From contig JACGCN010000011.1 in assembly GCA_014905825.1 (NCBI GenBank), positions 62,001-126,000 on the forward strand: a stretch of DNA of 64,000 bases, written 5' to 3'. This document shows, in pieces, positions 47,197 through 60,011 of this stretch. The translations under genes were made by a program, and so were the position numbers. Below the pieces are notes generated by a model. It searched no databases. It had not been told where the DNA came from and was given only the letters and a program-made list of their open reading frames with translations. This DNA comes from Lyophyllum atratum (Eukaryota > Basidiomycota > Agaricomycetes > Agaricales > Lyophyllaceae). Every line of letters begins with the position of its first letter. Within the stretch, counting starts at the first letter, position 1.

Positions 47197-50100
47197 TTAG
47201 GCCTGGCCGAGCAGGGCCCTATCGATAGCGGCATTGATGCTAGCCTTGCGTGATGTCAAATCCATCCCGAAAACCTCCTCTAGCTGACGGCGGATCTCCC
47301 TCTTCGTGACCGTGTTAAGATCAGCGCCGCGCAGGATATCTTGAACAGCCCGCTCGATGTCCGAATTAGTTGGCGAACCTGGCAAACTAAAGTTATCCGG
47401 ACTGCCCGTGTTGGGAATGGGTATGTCGAGGTAATTTGTCACAGGTCGCGAAGGCGCTGGTTGATGGAGCAAACTACCCGTTTCGGTCATGGGGCGGAAG
47501 TTGGAGAGAGGAGTGTTGCGTCCCGAGTTGTAACCAGGAGGGGGGTACATGCCAGCCTGCGAAGGGGCAGGGGAATAGCTTCGCGGATCGTAATGCGTCT
47601 CACGGCCGTAGATGGACGCAGTATGTGATTCGGCGTAGCCTTCTCCTTTTAATTTCGCTGGTGGAACCCATGAGCCGATGCTATGATTTGATTCCTTGTC
47701 CCAGAGTTCGTTTTCCTAGTTCAGATTAGAAAAACCACCATCAGTTTTATGCAGACCGATGACGTACGTAATCAGTCCAAGACTTGAGAGGAATTGCTCG
47801 CGGGTCGAATTTGCCCTCGTCCTGCAGAACAGAGTTAGCCGGGAAGCACTGGGTAGGACAGACGACAACGTACATGGACAATCATCTTCTTGCCGGATTC
47901 ACCCAAGACCACACGTGTCTGACCCCATGAGAAATCGTCCATCTTCCAGAACGAGTACAACGGAAGGAAGAAAGAGAAGGCCGGAATGGCGAAGATATAG
48001 AAAATCATCCACCCGATCATGTCCCATTTACGCCTCAAAAGGAAGACCAAAGCTTGGACACCATAAATCGCGGCTATCAGGATGAGTGCCAGCTCGGGTA
48101 CAGGTTTATGTTGCCCAACGACTTGATAGATGAGATAAGCGATCTAAAGAAACAGGCCTGAGCAAAAGAGAACGCGACTAAAAGACGAGATACGCACATA
48201 AACGACAGTAACAGGTTGTGTCAGAGTAGAGACGAGATCGATCATGACAACGAAGCGCATCGAGAAACAACAGAACCCGCAAAGCTGCTCCAAGAAGATC
48301 AGTTCACCCAAGTTATGAACAGTCGAGTTGATCCAGCGACGACGTTGAGAAAGAAGGACTTTCCAATCGTCGGGGGCGACGGTGTACGCGTGGGCATCGC
48401 GGACGAACTGTGTCTTGTTATGCGGGAAGTGCTTGAGGAGTAGCGTGGTTAGGTAACGATCTTCTCCGAGATGCAGAAGATTCTTCATGTGTAAGGTGTC
48501 GACGCGGTTTTCGGAGTAGTCCTCAATGACCGCGTTGGCGATCAGCAGGGGCTTGTGGGTGTCGGGTGTGCGTAGGCGGTAAAGGGTGAAACAACCGGGA
48601 AGACAGGTGACGGAACCGAAGAGACTCTCGAAGGCCTTGGCCATGTGATGCGAGATGAAGTATTCATAGACCTATGGGCAGAACTCAGCGTCGCTCGACA
48701 GCAAGACGAGTCTAAACACTGACCTGCATCATCGTGATGATGGACTGCTTAGCGTTAGCCAACTCCGTCTCGCCACAAACACCCAAGAGTTTCTTGTCAT
48801 GAATCATACTACAAGGTGGTTAGAGCGAAGGCGACTACAATACGCCATGAAAACTTACGCGGAGATAAGGCGGTTCACCGAGAAGGGATCCACAGTCGTG
48901 TCGGCATCCACCATGAACAAGTACTCGTAGAAGGTCGGGTTAACACCGATAACATTCTTGATCTGATGGTACATCTCCAGCTCCAAAGGGTTCATCGGTG
49001 CATTAAAGTGGACCTACAGCCATCGTCAGCTCCATCTAAATCAAACGACCGAACACGAACGCACCTTGTTCAAGAAATGCATCATCAGCATCTGCGAGTC
49101 ACGTTTACCACGATTTCCTGGGCGCGACCTCTCCGTCGGCTTGCCGAGTTTTACAACGACCAGGTATGGCACGACGTGACCGGCGTGCTCATACAAGCCA
49201 GAGTAGACCTTGCCCATATTGTGCTGCTTCGCGCCCTCGCCCAGCGACAAGAAGCTGAGCGGCTCCGGGTCGAGGTTCGGGTCAGCACCAAGAATGTCGA
49301 GCACGATACGCGGCGTCGGACGATCGTTGCCTGAACCAACAATCATACCATCACAAACGACCAGGATCAACTTCCGCTTATCGTCGTACTTCATCTGCGC
49401 CAGAGAGTCGATGGTCCTGCGCAGCGAAGAGTCGCCCTCGGTATAACATGGAACCTGACAAATGACAAACTTGTCGTGATCCTCTGGCGCCCGGGCAGAG
49501 CTGAAGTTGACGGAAGCCAAGAACTTGAAGCCGATAACGGTGATCATGATGATGGATAAGCTGAGGAGGAGGTACGTGGCGAACTGGCACTGCGTGGAAT
49601 TACGGTTGTCGACTTGGCCGATGGTGAACAGGTTGCGAAGGCAGATCTTCTGTCTGGCGAGGACGATGGGGTCGATTTGAAGCTGATCAAGCTGCTTCGT
49701 GACGTCCTGGCCGGAGCTAAACTTGAAGACGTCGAGAACTGCAGAGTCCATAAAGTTGGTGTTGGTGGGAGGAGCTACAGTGCCATGGGGGGCGGCAACT
49801 GCTGGAGGATTGTTGAGGTAGTTCGTAACATCGTAGATAAGTCCTTTGTAGATTCCAACAGAGTGTGTTTCCGCCATCTTCCTGATTTCCTTCGGCGTAT
49901 AGCCGACAAAGCCGCGGCGATACAGGAATCGCATGCGGACCATGCTCTCGAAGTACCAATCTGGCCTGGAATCATTGGTAAAGGCACGGAAATCGTGATA
50001 TTGCGCATTGGGGTCGGTGACGTTCCTAGAGTCCAAGGTGACGTAGGGGCTAACGTTGCCGTCGATACCGTTACAGAGGGCGCTGACCTGTCGAAAACAT

Positions 50101-53100
50101 GAGACAGATTGAACACAGATAGATCAGTTGTAACTTACCTGGACAGGGAAAAGAGCGTCTATAGTTTGGCCTCCGTACTTCAACACCGACTTGGTCGGGA
50201 CTACGCTCACTATATGCTGGTGGGCAACAGCGATCGACGACAAGTCGAAAACCTCCCCACGAATAGCCGTCAGCACGTTGTTCGGGCTCAACGTGCTCGA
50301 GTGCGACTGAAGCTCGACCGTATTGAACACATGCTCAGTCGGGCAAATGAGCAAACCCAGAATCGCGATGACGAAGATCGCGCCGGCACACGAGATCCAA
50401 ATGAGGATGTTAATCGCCAGCTTCTCCCGCCACGCCTGACGCACATCCATCCGTTTCATGCGGCCGAGGTACGTCAACAGCGGCGTCGGGACCCAGAAGG
50501 TGAGCATCCAGCACAGCGCCACCCACTTGCGCCTCGCCGAACTCTCCTTCAGCACCTCCGTCGTCTCTCCATCCTGGATCTCGCCCGGCAGAATCTCCTT
50601 ATCGTTCAGCAACGCCTTCTTGTCGTTCTGGAACATGTTCCTCGAAGGCGCATACGACTCGGACCCAAAGTTCGACTGTGTGTCGTCGCGCTGGCTGGTG
50701 AAGCGGCTACGGCCGTCGTAGTCCTCGCTGCGCAGGGACTTGGTCTCGTCGTACTCATCCTCATACATCTCCGCACGCTGGAAGGGTGAAGCATTGGCGA
50801 CGAGGGGCAGAGCTTGGTTGGAGCTATTATCGGGCTCGCCGTAACCGCCTGCCCAGGGTGTGGGTGAAATCTCGCCGCCTTCAAGGCCAGGGGAGAGGTA
50901 TGGTGCATATGGGTCTGCGACACCGCGAGGGTTGAGTCCCGCCTCTGCTTCAGCATCACGGATGCGGTTGCGCTTTTGCTCTTCGGTGTCACGTGAGCGG
51001 ATGTGGTCCTCAAACGTGTGGAACGCGAGGTGGGACAGGAAGACCTTAGGAAGATGTCAATCAACAGGTCATCAAGGAGAGGAAGAGTAACGTACCTTAT
51101 GTTGTCCAAGGACAAGATCCCTCTCGGTCAAACCGAACGCCGTCCTCGCCTGCTGGACCTTCTCCGCAGGTGTCCCCTCCCTCACACCTCCCGCCTCCAA
51201 GCCCACGTTATACCGATCGCAAAACTCCTCTAGCGTCATCCCAACCTCAAACACGTTCACACAACGCTTCGCGATCTCCACAAGACCCACGCTGCGCACC
51301 TGGCCCTTCACACTCCGGCCCTCCAGCTGATTCGGCAGCTGCGAGTCGTTCGGGTTGATGCAGAACACATACCACGCCTGCGCTTCGTCCAGCGTCTCGA
51401 ACAGGGTGTCCAGCGCCGCCTTAAACTCGCCCGCCACACACGGTGACCCTCCCGCACCCGATGCCGGCTCCTCTTCTTCCTTATCCTCCGCATCCCCAGA
51501 CTCCCTGAGCGTCGGCATCCTCTTCATCGTATTCTTCCTCCTGGTCGACGGTGCCCTCATCGGCTTCACCACCTGCTGCGCAGCCACGATCGTATCCTCA
51601 TTCCTAGGATGCGCCTGCGTCGCGATCGCCTTCGCAGAAAACAGCCCCTTCACGAACGGGTTCATCGACCCCGTCGCCTCCTGCCCGTCCAGACCCCTCA
51701 ACAGTGAAACGAAGTCCGGGTTCAGCGCATCCAAATTCCGTTCCAGGAAGCCCTCGGCCGAGTACGTCACGGGCCCGTTGTAATGGCTCACCGTGAAGGT
51801 CGGAGCCCCGCTGCGGTCGGGTGCGCCGCTCTTGAATGCAGAATGGTTACCCCAGCGCTTCTGGAACGCCTCGACCATAGTGGCGTCCGTCTTGCGCGGC
51901 GCACGGCGCGCCTGGTCGTCCATGATGTGGATGAGACCACCAGGCCGAGTCTGGAGAAGGCGGACGCACTCGGCGTTGTCAAAAAAGGGGACTTGGGGGA
52001 CGAGGCGTGCGATGCCCTCGGTGTTGTACTCGGCGACGTGGGCCTCGAAGAGGCGTTTCTGCGTCCAAGACTGGAGGCGCTCGTTAGCGAAGTTGACGAT
52101 GAACTGATCCAGGGAGTTGGCACGGCTGGTCATGTTCTGTGGGCCGGGCAGGTCGAAGAGGCCGATGAAGGTAGTGTAGTCGTCCTTGCACAGGCGTTGG
52201 TTGATGTGCTCGTTCAGCCAGGCGAAGAGGAGGGAGTAGAGGGTCTTGGCGAGGTCATCTCGGTTATCAGACGCGCCATCAGGGTCGAGGAACACTGTAC
52301 ATAGCTCCTTTTTCATTAGCTTCGTCTTATACGAAAGGGCCGACTCGAGCGCGGACGGGTGTACACCTAGGAACTCCGCGACGACTTCTAGCAGGTCGGT
52401 GTTGCGGACCACAGCGGCATCCTCGTTGCGGCTGCGGTCGATGGTAAACTCGAGGTTACCGAGATGAAGAATGGCGGCGATGAGCTGGCATGTCTGCGCG
52501 ACGTGCCGCTTTGACAACCCAATCGTCTTGAGCGCGACCTTGAGCTGGTCGAACCGCACCTCATCGTCATCACGACCGCCGTTCGGCCGGCCCCCTGCCC
52601 CGCGCTGACCGAGGTATCGATAGGTCGTCTTGTCAAGCAAGTGGAGGTGCTGACGCTCCTCAGAAGAGGCGCCGGCAACGAGATAGTAGAAGATGTGGAA
52701 GTTGCGCTCCCCAGAAGGGGCACCGGAGACGCGGTTCCGCTCGAGGTAGTAGTCAAGGGTCTTGACACCGCATAACCGGCCCCTGTCGCTAAACTGAAGT
52801 TCGGTATATTTTCCAAAGCGGGAAGCGTTGGGGTTGAAGAGCGTGCGTGCGTTGCCGAACGTTTCGAGCACGAACTCAGAAGCGGGGACTTGGGTGGCGA
52901 GCTTGGACCCCTTTTTGCCTGGATTGGGGACGGAGTGCTCGAGCAGGGTTTTGATGGCCAGACGGCGGTTCTCCGATTTGCCACTACCAGTCTCACCGCT
53001 GTTGGAAAAGTTAGAATGGGGTGGTAGGTCAACGAACAACTACGCACCTAAAGACGATAGTCTGGTCCTGGCTGGTCCGCTTCATGTGGTAGTACGCATT

Positions 53101-53391
53101 ATTCGCCAGCTGGAAGATATGCGGCGGCAAGGGCTGCTTGTGTTCGGATGTGTCGCGATACTCTGCCGCGTACTTGTGCATCACCGAGTCCGAATTCGAC
53201 GTCACGTACTTGTGGGGGTTGAGTGCAACGATACCCGAAGAGCCAATACTCGTATATATATTGTCCGTCATGAACCGCTCCCGGAGACATGCGACTATAA
53301 CGTCGTCCGACGGTGAAGAAAGATGGGTGAGGTCTGTGACCGCCTCGAGCCGTTGGTGGACACTCATGGTCGCTGACGAGTGTCGGTCCAT
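47197..53391 (-). CDS. Myosin-motor chitin synthase (class V/VII), 1910 aa
   Basis: Ten exons on the minus strand join in frame to 1910 aa plus TAA: 53391-53048, 52998-51096, 51044-50139, 50087-49065, 49013-48859, 48808-48724, 48671-48198, 48143-47874, 47821-47768 and 47715-47197. It makes cell-wall chitin at the hyphal tip from UDP-GlcNAc. Order: myosin-like head (P-loop [47 protein letters not shown]); membrane helices with a cytochrome b5-like fold ([20 protein letters not shown]); catalytic domain ([54 protein letters not shown]); membrane segments; and a C-terminal DEK-like domain ([20 protein letters not shown]). Length and order are as expected for the family. Start ATG 53391 ([13 protein letters not shown]) matches typical family starts; an upstream in-frame ATG is at 53487. 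Confidence 0.94.
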
Positions 53392-54519
53392 GGTGCTGGC
53401 AAAGGGGGCCGCTCCTAGCAGTAAAGCCGGCTTTTTGTAGAGAAATAAAGGGAGAGAACGTGAGTGTCGACCGCTGGAGGGTCGCAAGGATCGTCAAGGG
53501 CGGCGTGGAGCCGTTGCTGGAGGTCAGGAGCAAAGTCGTGAGGAGCAAACTGTTGCCCTCTGACCAAGAATGTTCCCACGTTCCTGTTTCACGCAGTTCT
53601 TCGGCAGAAGCATGTTCGCGGCTTGATTCCGCCGTGCACAGCTGTTTCTCTATTCTACGAAGATTTGTAGTCAAGCTGCATCGTTGTGACCATCAGCAAC
53701 ATGGCTTGTCGTGAGTTGATGACTTTTCTAATTTTTCAATAGACTCAAATGGCCACCTTCGAATTCAGCTTCAGGTCATCTTTCAATATGCCCATCTTCT
53801 CAAAACGTCAAAAACGAGGGCTAGACCTTGTCGACGTTGAAGTTCTACTACGACATATCAAAACGTCTCCTGATCGGTGACGATAGGGGTCGACCCCGAG
53901 TTTGCTCAGCGCGTCTGCTTGTCTCACCCTCAACGCATAGGCCTCAGAACGCCGTAAAACGGATAGCACGAACGGATCGCGTATGCATACCTCGTTTGAT
54001 ACCAAGCTCTTTGGCCTTGTCACTGTTCGCGGTATCTTTTGCGTCCTTCGAGCTCGTAGAAGAATACTCTCAGCTTTCGTTCACGTCTAACTTTGGAGCT
54101 CGACGAGAAGCTTCGGGCATATCACATCAAAATAATCGATGGTCTGGTTGTGGCTTGGATACACGCGTAACAGATGCTTCGGCTGCCTCCAATGGAGACC
54201 ATGATATCTTCCCAACAAGACGTCAGGGTCGACGGGATCGTTGACGATGCGGGAGAAACAGGGATCGCAGGGATTGAGAATATATGAAGGTATATGTAGG
54301 GAGAGAGCAAAAGGGTCCAATCCAAACGCGCATTTGCATCAGTGTCGACGGTCGTACAGTACGTGCTGGCAATGTCTAAAAATAGAAACAACTCAACTCC
54401 AAATGTTACTGTCGGGCTCAACTGACGAGCATTTCATCCGAGGACCAGTAGTCCGCATATTTTGTAACCACGATTGCGAACCAAGATTAGCTACATTCGT
54501 CCCATATCATTTCGTAAGA
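53392..54519. other. Upstream region of chitin synthase, no gene seen
   Basis: About 1.1 kb between the chitin synthase start and the inverted F-box duplication. It should contain the chitin synthase promoter and leader. Frames at 53828-54244 and 54241-54615 (plus) have no recognisable content. Confidence 0.35.
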
Positions 54520-55350
54520 GCCTCATACAGATGGGACCACAACTTCCATCGTTCCAATGGAGAGAATCCAGACTATTCTTACTGGAAGCCCCCATTACCC
54601 AGTATAGGCGACTGAGCTGCGCCACGAGCATATCTCGCCCCAGTCAAGCCCCATCTTCCTGTTAGTAGATATAGTGAACTCTAAAGCCCGCCCTAACCAA
54701 CCAACCAAGAACCGCACTGTCCCGTTCATGAGGCAATCTCCCCTTATAATCTTCAGACGCAGGGCCGTGCCTCGATGGGCAAAGGTGCGTTAACCCATAT
54801 CCCACACCCACACTCCTCAACCGGGTCGGTGTGGTAGTAGTTTTTATGCTACTTGGGGACGGATATCGGGTCGCTCGCCCACAGAACAAGCGCCTACACG
54901 TGAGATAGGAAAGGGAGAACGAGGGGTGAAGGACGCAGCCTCCACGTGAAGTGATCGGACGGAAGCAAAACGCGGGCCGAGGCACACGGATCGGAACAGA
55001 CAAGAAACGGCCGAAACTGACTCGACGCCTCGGTGGACGAAAAGACGAGATATTCGAGAAGGAGAAAGACGAGACACGAGAGGACTTAAGGGAAAACTGG
55101 GGATCCGAGGATAAGATGTTTTTATAGAGGGATTTCGTTGCCCTTTTATACAGTTTTCGGATGCTATTTAAAGAACTATGGAGGAAAGGTATGTTGGTCG
55201 AATCGGAAATAGTCGAGGAAACAATGACGCCGGTGCGTGAGATGACGATGGCGCGAGGAATGTCTAAACTTTAAATAAAAGATGAAGGAAAAGAAGCTTA
55301 CCAGGACCGCCACCGTCGAAGCCGTCTTCCAGCCAGGAATTGCTCGGGGT

Positions 55351-56313
55351 TAAGGCTGAGCACGAGTGCACTCGTGAGTTACCCAGATCCGTACTCATGG
55401 GTATTTTACCATCCAAAACTAGTACCCAGATCCATACAAGTATGGGTCAATGGGTATTTGAAACCCGTGGGTCGAGTACTCGTCATTGACAAGTACTCAT
55501 GAGTAGTAACACACCCAAGAGTACCCAGAGGTACCCACAAGTAATGTCTATTCCAAGCTACAAAAATTATACTACAGACATTCATCTCACTTACAGAAAG
55601 GTCCCAAGGCATGTAGGGGCATTTTACTATTCTACTGTCATTGTTTGGCACAGTCACCGACCCAATTGACCGAGTCCAGAAACTCAAATCACTTCAGCAT
55701 ACTGTAGTGTTTCGACCTAGTCTTCACGTAACGCGTAACGTAGGCCATGAGATGAAGAGATTTTCACCTTCGTAACGCATCACAAAACATTTTGAAGAGC
55801 GTTACGGCCCAAAAAAATTCCGGTCAAAAATCGCAATATTCTGAACTATAAAATACACCCACTAGGTACTCTATTAATCGCCACTCAGCACCGGTTGTCC
55901 GAATGTGGCATGAAGAGATGTACCTGTTCGTAACGCTGAAATCGGACCCTTGAAGAGGTGAAGAGATCAAAAATTTCGTAACGCGTAACACCCCTTGAAG
56001 AGTAGGTCGAATCACTACAGTAGTCTCATGGAATGATGTATTTCAGACATCCACCTGACTTACAGAAAGGTACCAACCAAGACAGGTAGGAGCATTTAAT
56101 GTTGACCTGTCATTCACAGTAAAATAAAGACTCTAAATAAAACTAAGGTAACAGGTACCCAGGATGAGTACCCACAGTGCAATATCCTGTACCCAGATCC
56201 CTAGGGATCCGTGCCTAATGGGTGATCCGGATCCATGGGTGACATACCCATGAGTTTTCCCACGAGTAAACCCGTCTCGACCCACGAGTTACCCAGAGTC
56301 GTGCTCAGCCTTA
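55351..56313. mobile_element. hAT-like non-autonomous element, 963 bp
   Basis: The element begins and ends with a 15-bp terminal inverted repeat, TAAGGCTGAGCACGA. It is flanked by an exact 8-bp direct repeat, CTCGGGGT, at 55343-55350 and 56314-56321. Eight-bp duplications are typical of hAT transposition. Many GGGTA/TACCC-type motifs cluster near both ends, as subterminal repeats do in hAT elements. There is no transposase gene. Removing it joins flanking sequence that appears to be a coding-like minus-strand frame. Confidence 0.88.
55702..56020. mobile_element. Tc1/mariner-like MITE, 319 bp, nested
   Basis: This lies inside the hAT-like element. The 25-bp terminal inverted repeats, beginning CTGTAGTG(T/A)TTCGACCTA, differ at two positions. 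The flanks are TA (55700-55701 and 56021-56022), the duplication made by Tc1/mariner elements. Internal GTAACGCGTAACG motifs repeat near both ends. There is no coding capacity. It inserted after the hAT-like element. Confidence 0.8.
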
Positions 56314-58639
56314 CTCGGGGTGCACTCGGTCTCATGGAGTTCGCAGCTGGGCCCCAAACAGCGCGTGGTGGTTAAACCATGGGAGGTGCACCCTTACTCG
56401 TCTGGCCTTCGTACGACTCCTCGGGTTCTGGACCTGGCGAGCAACGAATGGGTAAGGTAAATAAAAAGGAGACGTTGTCCATATTGAAGCCCGAAAGAAA
56501 CTCGTCGTCGAACGCGGCAGACGCGGAATGAGATTGTCGATGGGGAAGGGATATCACGCCGGCTGGGCGCTTAGCGGCTTTGGAAGTCCCTAGAATCAAA
56601 TCAAAGGTAAGTCGTGTCGGGGATGGGGAGCGTAACGAAGAAGTGGTAACATAGAAATTGAGATGGCACGCGATGGTGAAGGTTGAGGTGATCGTGAAAG
56701 AGTTAAAAAGTAGTCCGGCCCCGCGTGAGTTCGGATACACGACCACATCGGAGAATCCCATTCATCGTCCGTCAGGAACCGGGACGAGATGACTGCACCA
56801 AGCACTCCATCGCTCGTCGCACAGCCGTTCAACCAAAGCGTCCTCAAGCAAGGGAGATAACGGTACCGGGGATACATGAGGAGCATTAGGGTGTCGTTTG
56901 AGAGGCCGCTTTGGCGCTTTATGCTTAAGGGCTGTGATACTCTGGAGACAAGGAAGGGATATGTAGCCAGCGAAGTGGTCGTCGGGCTCCCTGTGCCAGT
57001 CCTCTGTAATTTAAAAAGACTTGAGATGACAGGACGAACGAGCGGCGAAATCGGCGAATGATTGATATGCTGGCTGAGTCCACCCCAGACGTCGACTCGA
57101 TAAGTGGAGGTCGTTGAGCGACGGGAGGTCGAAGTATCGGAGGAGCAAGCACGGGTCGTCGTCGTAGCATTTGATGTGGAGCAATTCGATGCGCGGGTGC
57201 GGTATGGGTATCCGAGGGCGGTCGTCAATGGAAACGCGACACAAGTGTACCCTCTGAAGCTTTGGACAACCCGAGAGAAAGCGAACGCACTGGTCGATCG
57301 GGAGGTGACTGGACTCAATACTGATGTCCGTGAGGTTCGGCATCTCGACACCTACAAGCGAAAATGACGTCTCGCGGCCAGTCCAAACAAGTCTCGAGAG
57401 GTTATGCCAATGCAATGGGTTGTGTAGAGCGCTAGTGCCTACTATATCAAGAGGAACGTCGCCATATATACTCGAACCGAAACGAAATTCTTGTAGATGG
57501 GACAAAGTTTCCGAAAAGAGGGCTAACATATTCGGTATCGTGAGGTGGTTGACCTTGAGGCTCAGAAGTTTGCAACGATGAACATGCGGCATGACGTCCA
57601 GTGTAGTTGAGCGCGATATGTTATCGAGGAAAAGCTGTATTGGTAGGTGTCCAGAGCGACCAATCCAGGACTGTAAGGAATCCCTCAGAGAAGCCGCATG
57701 TCGATCCAAGACTCTCATCAACAAAGATTTGTGTGTCTTCGGCTCACGAATGGAGAATGCAGTCCAGAGATCATGCATCGACAACACGATATCCCTCCAT
57801 CTGCTGCACACATGCGACAGGTCTATTTTGGAATCCCGTTTCCTATCCCCAGGATGCACCGGAAGCGAGGTGTCAGATTCCACGCAACAGGAGAAGATGT
57901 CCATGAGCAGTTCTGTGGGGAGTTGCGAGATGGGTGGCGGAGTTGCGAGAGACACGCTCTTCTCCGACTTCCCTATATTTCGGAACATCTGGTCCATGTG
58001 GCGAGAAGGTTGAAACGGTAGTCGAAGTGAAGTGGCAGACCCGTCGCTCTCGAAAGGGAGCCATCGCTCGATCCGGGTCCTAATCGAGAGTCGCTTTTGA
58101 CCATCGGAGGGAGGATCCTTGAATTCATCGTGAAATGCTTCTTCAAAATAAAGTTCATGGTGGCATCTTCGTCAAAGCTATGGTGAGCTGTCTAGATGAC
58201 GGGGAGGGATGGAAGGGACCGGTGGACTCGCAGAGCAGGACGGTAGAATAGGAATGGATAGACAAGACAATTTCATGATCAAACCCGTCCTTGGTTGATA
58301 TATCGCAAATTTTCGCGATGGCAACACAGTTGAGTCCTCAGCCATTTGTTCTTCGAGGAAAAATCGCTGTTTTGTGCTTGTTGCGCCTATATACTTCGCC
58401 TACAAATCGTATACTTATGGTATCCTTGTCAGTAATCATCGTGGCCAATTGTACTCAATCCTTAGTCTTCGCATGGGGTCAAGGACAAGAACGATTCGGA
58501 TGATGGTTGGATTGATGTGGATGGGCGGTGGCTGTGTTCGGACAAAAGCGGTCAGATGACCCATAATCATGCCTTCTCCAGGGAACTTCGGAAGTTCTCC
58601 TCCCCCATACCGAACTCGCTAACCAGCTCTCAGACTTTC

Positions 58640-59141
58640 GACTAGGCTTAATGTACGCACATTCTGTTCAATTTTACAAAGTGGAGTTGAGGTACGTGGT
58701 CAGCGATAAACCCACGAACAGCATCTCTCAAGCCTTCGGGTGATGAGCCCAAGTCAGCAACTTGTTACTTCTGACGCGAGGAGCTCCATTGACCAAGATA
58801 TAAATCTACACTTTGCCGATCAGTTCATTTCGATATCCACAAGTTAGGACTCATTTCAGGATCCTCAGTCGATGTGCTGGAATCGTGTCCCCTATATGGG
58901 GACGTAGATACACTGAAATGGCACGAACCGAAATAAACAAGCGAAGACTCTGTTTATTGAGCGAATACGGGTGATCTCGAGATATGAGAGAGTGAGAGAG
59001 AGAGAGAGAGAAGAGGGAAAGAAAGATAGGTAAGGATATGTGCTGTTCTGGCGCCCTTTTATAGGAAAAGGGCTACTCTGTCTAAACCTAAATCCAAGAG
59101 AGTCGGGAGGACATCGGGAGCCCATATCGACGATGGGCGGG
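58640..59141. other. Spacer between duplication and LTR
   Basis: 500 bp without a supported gene, including a GA dinucleotide tract (about 58995-59013). The 5' flank of the retrotransposon begins at its end. Confidence 0.4.
58995..59013 (+). repeat. (GA)n microsatellite
   Basis: An uninterrupted GA dinucleotide run of about nine units, preceded by interrupted GA-rich sequence. Confidence 0.8.
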
Positions 59142-59933
59142 TGTTATGGTACTACCGATACTTACCCTTTTTCGTTACTTTACCTTTGATTACGACTTAG
59201 TTTTCACTTACTTTTTACTTCAACTAACATTCAACTGTTAGTAACAACTTGATTTTGTATTCTAAAAATATTTCAACTTGCAGGAATTGAACTCCAAACT
59301 TATTGACGCGCGCGTTCGCCGTTGATCTATGAACGCGTCGAGTCCAATAAGTCTTCAACTCTCAAGAATTGAACTCTGGACTTCCGGCGCGCATTGACCA
59401 AGTCAACGCGCTGACCTTGAATTCGGCGCTAAACGCCGAAATGCCCAATTCGAGGCAACACGCGTACTTACCGCTCAAATCAAGATCACGCTGGAAGGAC
59501 TTAGTGATTTCTCAATCTTTGGAGATCTTGCAAGAAGATTCTAGATCAAAGATTCATTTTAGTTAAAAGACTCGCATGTAAAGGTTAGATAGGGTAATCT
59601 TTAACTTTTTGAACTCTCATCACTGCGTGAACTAAGTACTCGTTCCCACGGCTACTACTAAACCACTGATATTGCTTCGCGCTATCATTAGTTTAGAATT
59701 GAACTTAATCACTATTGCTTCGCGCTAGGATTAAGTCGACTAACTGCTATTGCTCCGCGCTAGCTTTAGTTAAACACGCAAAGTTCGATAGATTAGGATT
59801 TAAGACAACAAACTTCATTTCTTTTCATTCTCACGGATTACAAGTAAAACTCAAGTACTACTTGGAATCCTTAGCTTAACCTACGACTCGTGTATTCATC
59901 GGAATACACCAAAGTTATTCACGGATCATAACA
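59142..59933 (+). mobile_element. 5' LTR of Ty3/gypsy element, 792 bp
   Basis: It starts TGTTATG and ends CATAACA, a perfect 7-bp terminal inverted repeat with the canonical TG..CA ends. It lies directly before a primer-binding-like TGG and the Gag-Pol frame. It contains internal tandem TATTGCTTCGCGCTA-like motifs near 59670-59765. The boundaries are inferred from one LTR only; the 3' LTR is outside the window. Confidence 0.8.
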
Positions 59934-59934
59934 T

Positions 59935-59952
59935 TGGTGGACACACCCGGAA
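59935..59952 (+). promoter_or_regulatory. Putative primer-binding site
   Basis: TGGTGGACACACCCGGAA begins one base after the LTR. TGG matches the CCA end of a tRNA, the usual primer for minus-strand synthesis. The tRNA type was not identified. Confidence 0.6.
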
Positions 59953-60011
59953 AGTCTTACAATATCTAATCTTATCGCAAGCGTGGGAACTTAACGATAC
60001 CGCGAGATACC

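Larger units (their letters stand above)
54662..57997 (-). pseudogene. F-box protein gene, copy 2, broken and interrupted
   Basis: The minus-strand frame from ATG 57997 (MDQMFRNIGKSEKSVSLATP, PPISQLPTELLMDIFSCC) parallels copy 1 for about 325 codons. It stops at TAA (near 57010) where copy 1 reads through. Homology resumes at once (PCLRTLWLNGCATSDG near 56830) and ends near 56756. It then reappears after a 1.9-kb insert as LTHLCPSRHGPASED, ending at 54662. The region upstream of ATG 57997, which in copy 1 encodes ~70 more residues, has frameshifts here. It is clearly a pseudogene. Confidence 0.85.
54520..58625 (-). repeat. Inverted duplication, distal copy (split)
   Basis: This is the inverted partner of 40505-42660. 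The main part is about 58625-56760. The 3' tail (matching the last ~150 bp of the F-box frame and its downstream flank) is at about 54835-54520. The 1.92 kb between them, 54836-56756, is absent from the other copy and therefore looks inserted. That insert itself contains the nested elements at 55351-56313. Confidence 0.75.

Noticed and set aside
50109..50789. 226-codon plus-strand frame
   Set aside because: It is antisense to a membrane-spanning exon of the chitin synthase; the sequence is Arg/Gln/Val-rich with no domain.
51783..52304. 173-codon open frame on the plus strand
   Set aside because: It is antisense to the myosin-like exon of the chitin synthase, which has clear homology; long shadow frames are common in GC-rich coding DNA.
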